DNA from: Candidatus Poribacteria bacterium
GTDB lineage: Bacteria; Poribacteria; WGA-4E; WGA-3G
Direction: 5' to 3'
Length of the DNA: 64,000 bases
NCBI GenBank assembly: GCA_022826805.1
Contig: JAJDUH010000073.1
Location: 62,001 to 126,000 of the forward strand
In this document: positions 60,662 to 64,000 of the stretch, piece after piece
How positions within the stretch are numbered: the first letter of the stretch is position 1
Layout of the letters: the number at the start of each line of letters is the position of its first letter
Position numbers and translations under genes: made by a program
The notes under the pieces: generated by a model
Seen by the model: only the letters and a program-made list of their open reading frames with translations
The model's database searches: none
Told to the model about the DNA's origin: nothing

Positions 60662-62053
60662 TTACGACTTATCACACAGTTCATACACCAATTGTTCTAA
60701 TATAGATATTGCATCTGTCTGGCTCGTCTTCAATTCAGTGTCTACTTCTAAGGTCTTTTCAAGTCCAGCGGCAAGCTCTTCAGCTGTGAAGGCATGAAGC
60801 GTCTGAAAAATTTTGTAGGCGACATAAGGATTTTGTTTCAGGATATTATGGGTGGCGGATTTGGGTAAGACACTTCCTATCTCTGCAGTAATCGGTTGGA
60901 AGATATTTTTTATAAAATCCTGAAGCGGCATTCTGCCACGAAACGGCCGAAGTCCTCTCTTTTCTGTGATTAACTTGGCTTGAAGCGCAAATCGGAAGTG
61001 GCGTGCTATCGTCGCATTAACCGGAATTGGTTCTTGACCATTTGCTAATACATTGTGAAGGCTTTTCAATGCTTGTCCAGTTGAACGTTTTCCAATCGCG
61101 TCGGTCAAGTCGAAAATATTATCAAATGTATTTTGACTCACAACGTTTCGGATGTCTTGTTCATCTACTTGCCGTTTGTCCCCAACAAAATTGACAATCT
61201 TGTTGATGGCTTCAGCGATAGTGTGCATATCGCCGCCAGTACGTATCCGGAGTTGTGAGAAAGCCCGTGGTGCTATCTGTTTACCAAATTCAGAAAATTT
61301 TTCCGATACTTTTATATAGAGCGGGTCTCGATTCACTGACGTCCCTGCTTCCACTGGCGCAAAAGACCTATAGCGTCCTACACGCTCAATGGCTCTAACA
61401 AGCCTGTTCCGTTCACTCACAGTGCCTCTCACCGTAAATATGAGCACGCTATTCTTCGGTAGATCGCCTTGAAGCCATTCAAGCATCAATTCGACATCAT
61501 CGACAGCACTAATTTCTGTAGAGTATAAGTCCAATTGTTGGGCAATCTGCGGCAAACGTTCTAAAAAGCTGCGTTCTTCAAGGGTTAATCTCGTCCCGAG
61601 TTCATTAACAAGGGCATCAATCGCAATTATGAAGTCAAAGTGCTGATCGGCAATTTTTTGGGGTTCAACCTCCAAAAGTTTTGCCATTGTAGAGATAGAT
61701 TTTTCGGCATCTGTGGTTTCAATTTTAAACGCGTTTCGGAGAATTGTTATCGGTGTTTGGCGTTGCTGCGCTTTAAACAGCCCGGAATCACGGACGACCA
61801 CAACCCGCCACTCTGACATGACAGGGTAAGTATCCACTTGGCTGAGAATCTCTTGGGTAGGAACATCTGCCCCTTCCAAGAAGGAGAGATTGAAATCACG
61901 TGTCTCGGGAGTAAGGAGATGGTCAAGCATCTGTTTGAGAGTGCCTTCAACCAAGAAATTCTCCTCGCCACAGAGCAGATATACCGGTAGAACTTTATTC
62001 GATTGGATTTCACGGAGGATGTTAGGGGGTGCTTTTTTTTGTTGTTGTCTCAT
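60662..62053 (-). CDS. holA: DNA polymerase III delta subunit, enlarged
   Basis: HolA is the clamp-loader subunit that opens the sliding clamp. The 463 residues contain LPVYLLCGEENFLVEGTLKQML, YPVMSEWRVVVVRDSGLFK and the late FDLTDAIGKRSTGQALKSLHNVL. Typical HolA proteins have about 340 residues. The excess of about 95 residues falls between the RVVVVRD strand and the LPKNSVLIFTVRG strand (about residues 95-195), where a helical, Glu/Leu-rich insert is seen. The gene is followed by a weak hairpin. An FmdB-like gene lies upstream on the same strand. Confidence 0.85.
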   Translation of the reverse strand: MRQQQKKAPPNILREIQSNKVLPVYLLCGEENFLVEGTLKQMLDHLLTPETRDFNLSFLEGADVPTQEILSQVDTYPVMSEWRVVVVRDSGLFKAQQRQTPITILRNAFKIETTDAEKSISTMAKLLEVEPQKIADQHFDFIIAIDALVNELGTRLTLEERSFLERLPQIAQQLDLYSTEISAVDDVELMLEWLQGDLPKNSVLIFTVRGTVSERNRLVRAIERVGRYRSFAPVEAGTSVNRDPLYIKVSEKFSEFGKQIAPRAFSQLRIRTGGDMHTIAEAINKIVNFVGDKRQVDEQDIRNVVSQNTFDNIFDLTDAIGKRSTGQALKSLHNVLANGQEPIPVNATIARHFRFALQAKLITEKRGLRPFRGRMPLQDFIKNIFQPITAEIGSVLPKSATHNILKQNPYVAYKIFQTLHAFTAEELAAGLEKTLEVDTELKTSQTDAISILEQLVYELCDKS

Positions 62054-62082
62054 AGAGGCTAACTGCCGCCAACTGGAATCGC

Positions 62083-62265
62083 TCAGGGGCCGTTATCGCT
62101 GGCGGTCTCCTTTTGGCTCCCTGAGGTAGCAAATGTTGAGAAGCGTTTTATAGTGTTCTCTGCACCGCAACGCGGACATTCCGTAGATGTGTCAACATCA
62201 CTCGTACGTTGAAGCACCTCAAAATCGGTTGTGCAATCGTTGCACCGATATTCAAAGATTGGCAT
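62083..62265 (-). CDS. FmdB-type zinc-ribbon protein
   Basis: The 60-residue protein begins MPIFEYRCNDCTTDFEVLQ and has a second CPRC pair (CPRCGAEN), the pattern of the FmdB/zinc-ribbon regulatory family. Two CxxC pairs should bind one zinc. The function is unknown; some members are linked to amide metabolism, but this one has no such neighbour. It lies between holA and the terpene-cyclase-fold gene, in a minus-strand run. Confidence 0.9.
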   Translation of the reverse strand: MPIFEYRCNDCTTDFEVLQRTSDVDTSTECPRCGAENTIKRFSTFATSGSQKETASDNGP

Positions 62266-62275
62266 TGTTTTTCCT

Positions 62276-63998
62276 TTAAGCTACAACCGGACGGATAATG
62301 ATTTTGACCTTTGTCCCTTTAGGCGGTATGACGTCGGTATTGACGCGATATGTACGGTCATCAGTACCCGTCGGTAACGGATGGTTAAAGAGTGAATCCG
62401 GATCGCGGTAGACAGCGATGATGTTATGGAAGAGTTGAGGCGTAAATTGGTTGTTAATCTGTCGTCCTCCGGTGAAAACCCACGAAGTCTCTTGCATCGG
62501 TTGCTCTGTGAAGGCGTTCCATATCAACTCTCTCGCCCGGCGCGAGATGACTTCACCATCACGATCCCATTCTACCCAGATCTCAGCAGGCGAACCCGTG
62601 GGGGTACGTGGATCGCCTTCCACTGTGAGATTCATACCAGGTTCAAAATCCAGCACGCCGAGTGCTGCAAATATATGAAGCGGTTCTGCATCAATGATCA
62701 AAATACTCTCATGCGTTTTACCGAGTTTGCCACACGCAAAGAATTCGATGTTGACATTGGCACCCACGATGTTGATTTCCCCAGGGATCCTTACCTCACG
62801 TTTGTCGGTGTCAAAAACCACATTACCGAGTTGATAAGTGCTTTCGTAAATCTGCTGTGGTTTTATCAATTGCGCATCTGTCGCCGCCGTAGACTGTGGA
62901 TAGATGGTGAGTTTTTCGGAAGCAGTATTGTCCTTTTCATCTGCATCGGCGAGTTCTATGCGCGCTACAAGTTCTATTTCGCCTTCCGTTTTAGGCACCC
63001 AGTCTGTTGATACAACCGTCTCTCCGAGTTTCGGTGTCCACAATACTTCGGTTGTAGCAACCTTTTCGTCACTAACATAGAAATTTACATTCAGAATTTC
63101 GTTGAAAGGAGTTCCTGTGTTCCGAAGCGTTGCGCTCAGACGAACGGGTTCACCAAGGCGCGGAGAAGGTGGAGAAAACCGAAGGCTCTGCGGTACAATA
63201 CCGATATTTGGTTCTGTTGGACCGACTAACGCGTGGCTCAAGGACATAACGGCGAAACATGTCGCCAAAAAATCGCTCTCTGACCCAAGCCATCTCCCGT
63301 CAGACTCTTGTTGAGCGACCATCATCTGTGAGAACTCATCATACCAGTTGTACCCGGCAAGTGTGTCTAAAGTAGGCGGGATGTCACAGAACCGTTGCAA
63401 CGAGAGTAGATAATAATAAAGCCATGAATTAGATCCCGGGTTCCGAGTTAAAGTCCAATGTTTTTTCAACCATGCAGTGCCTTTTTGAATCTGAGGGTCA
63501 CCTACAGGGACACCACAGGCACGGAGTGCCCACAACCCAGTTGCGGTCATACTTCCATAGACCCCTATTGCCCAAGGTGAACCTTCATCGACTAAGTTAT
63601 AGAGCCAACCGCCTGTGTCGGTTTGGTTCCGACGGATCCATCGCTCGGCGCGGGCCCATGTGTCTGACGGAATATCAAGTCCCCACTGCTTTGCAGCATA
63701 AAGCGCATAGATAACCATGTTCATGTGTGCGCCATCAGCAGAGAAACCGTATCCCCAACCGCCATCATCTCGTTCATCCGCAAACTCGCTACCTCTAACA
63801 GGAAGTTGCTTTTTAACCAATTGGTTGACTGCAAATTGTGCGCGGTCCCTATACGCAGGGTTTTGCGTCGCTACCAACACTGGAATAATTACTGCGTATT
63901 GATAAACAGCGAATTCATTCCAGTCCTGATCCAGTAGGAATTCTAAGCCTTTCTGGACTGCTGGATCGGAGGGAGTGTGTCCTGTTGCGAACAGCACT
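62276..63998 (-). CDS. Terpene-cyclase/prenyltransferase-fold protein with CARDB domain, N-terminus outside window
   Basis: The frame is open to the right window edge, so the N-terminus is missing and the track's GTG at 63997 is not credible. The visible part begins with alpha/alpha-barrel repeats like those of squalene-hopene cyclases and prenyltransferases: DDGGWGYGFSADGAHMN, NQTDTGGWLYNL and AYGSMTATGLWAL-like segments. The cyclase acidic DXDD motif is not seen in this part. A CARDB-type beta-sandwich (about residues 275-365, SPPSPRLGEPVRLSATLRNTG) and a C-terminal beta domain follow. Such proteins are usually secreted and not cyclases. The FmdB-like gene lies downstream. Confidence 0.75.
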   Translation of the reverse strand, partial: VLFATGHTPSDPAVQKGLEFLLDQDWNEFAVYQYAVIIPVLVATQNPAYRDRAQFAVNQLVKKQLPVRGSEFADERDDGGWGYGFSADGAHMNMVIYALYAAKQWGLDIPSDTWARAERWIRRNQTDTGGWLYNLVDEGSPWAIGVYGSMTATGLWALRACGVPVGDPQIQKGTAWLKKHWTLTRNPGSNSWLYYYLLSLQRFCDIPPTLDTLAGYNWYDEFSQMMVAQQESDGRWLGSESDFLATCFAVMSLSHALVGPTEPNIGIVPQSLRFSPPSPRLGEPVRLSATLRNTGTPFNEILNVNFYVSDEKVATTEVLWTPKLGETVVSTDWVPKTEGEIELVARIELADADEKDNTASEKLTIYPQSTAATDAQLIKPQQIYESTYQLGNVVFDTDKREVRIPGEINIVGANVNIEFFACGKLGKTHESILIIDAEPLHIFAALGVLDFEPGMNLTVEGDPRTPTGSPAEIWVEWDRDGEVISRRARELIWNAFTEQPMQETSWVFTGGRQINNQFTPQLFHNIIAVYRDPDSLFNHPLPTGTDDRTYRVNTDVIPPKGTKVKIIIRPVVA

Positions 63999-64000
63999 TG

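Noticed and set aside
62426-63010. 194-residue plus-strand ORF
   Set aside because: It is antisense to the CARDB-containing gene and has no domain or ribosome-binding site.

Overview
The window is 64 kb of ordinary bacterial chromosome with mid-range GC. It holds about 50 protein genes and no rRNA, tRNA or CRISPR array that I can see. The gene mix suggests an uncultured didermal bacterium: a PorV/PorQ-like outer-membrane protein, secreted proteases with FlgD/T9SS-like C-terminal domains, lipoproteins, many beta-propeller and carbohydrate-binding secreted proteins, an anaerobic sulfatase maturase, futalosine-pathway menaquinone synthesis and scattered palindromic intergenic repeats. My best guess is a member of Candidatus Poribacteria or a related lineage. 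That is inferred from gene style; no marker gene was placed.

Layout. 1-3.9 kb: the end of a GH43-like propeller gene, then a minus-strand group with a type II restriction-modification pair, a small membrane protein and a CBM9-like secreted protein. 4.2-10.9 kb: a plus-strand housekeeping run, ftsH-folP-acpS (overlapping or nearly so), a PorV-like gene, yigZ, a GcvH-like protein without its lipoyl lysine, mqnD and a small protein. 11-20.9 kb: an SdiA-regulated-like propeller, a beta/gamma-crystallin plus amidotransferase-like fusion, an SPFH protein with twelve 22-residue repeats, a zinc-ribbon protein, an M6 metalloprotease and a lipoprotein, closed by a strong terminator. 21-26.3 kb, minus strand: DinG-like helicase, HtrA/DegP-like protease and a large Rieske protein.

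26.4-37 kb is a defence island. It is a type I restriction-modification locus (hsdM-hsdS-...-hsdR-ygjP-like) with its own near-consensus promoter. hsdM carries a 4-bp tandem duplication (GATAGATA) that frameshifts it about 145 codons before its end. Between hsdS and hsdR lie an HEPN-like protein, a terminator, a stray copy of the hsdS 3' end, a two-gene cassette (unnamed small protein plus DUF1828-like protein) and a decayed winged-helix fragment. This is the best candidate for an undescribed defence module.

37-53.4 kb: M28 peptidase, a TGS-domain GTPase, a TonB-like VWA protein, an M20 amidohydrolase, a class III cyclase-NTPase-TPR protein, a TPR protein, the sulfatase maturase with a SEC-C tail, a TIM-barrel/propeller pair and a GT-C-like membrane protein. 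53.4-57.6 kb is a small his cluster (hisZ-hisG-hisS). It is preceded by a perfect TTGACA-17-TATAAT promoter, a 17-codon leader peptide with four consecutive His codons plus a fifth, and a hairpin followed by nine Ts. This is a classical-looking his attenuator outside the groups where it is usually described, and is the clearest regulatory discovery here. 57.6-64 kb: a metallophosphoesterase lipoprotein, two small PspB-like membrane proteins, a catalytic-domain-only tyrosine recombinase, an enlarged HolA, an FmdB-type zinc ribbon and a terpene-cyclase-fold/CARDB protein cut by the window edge.
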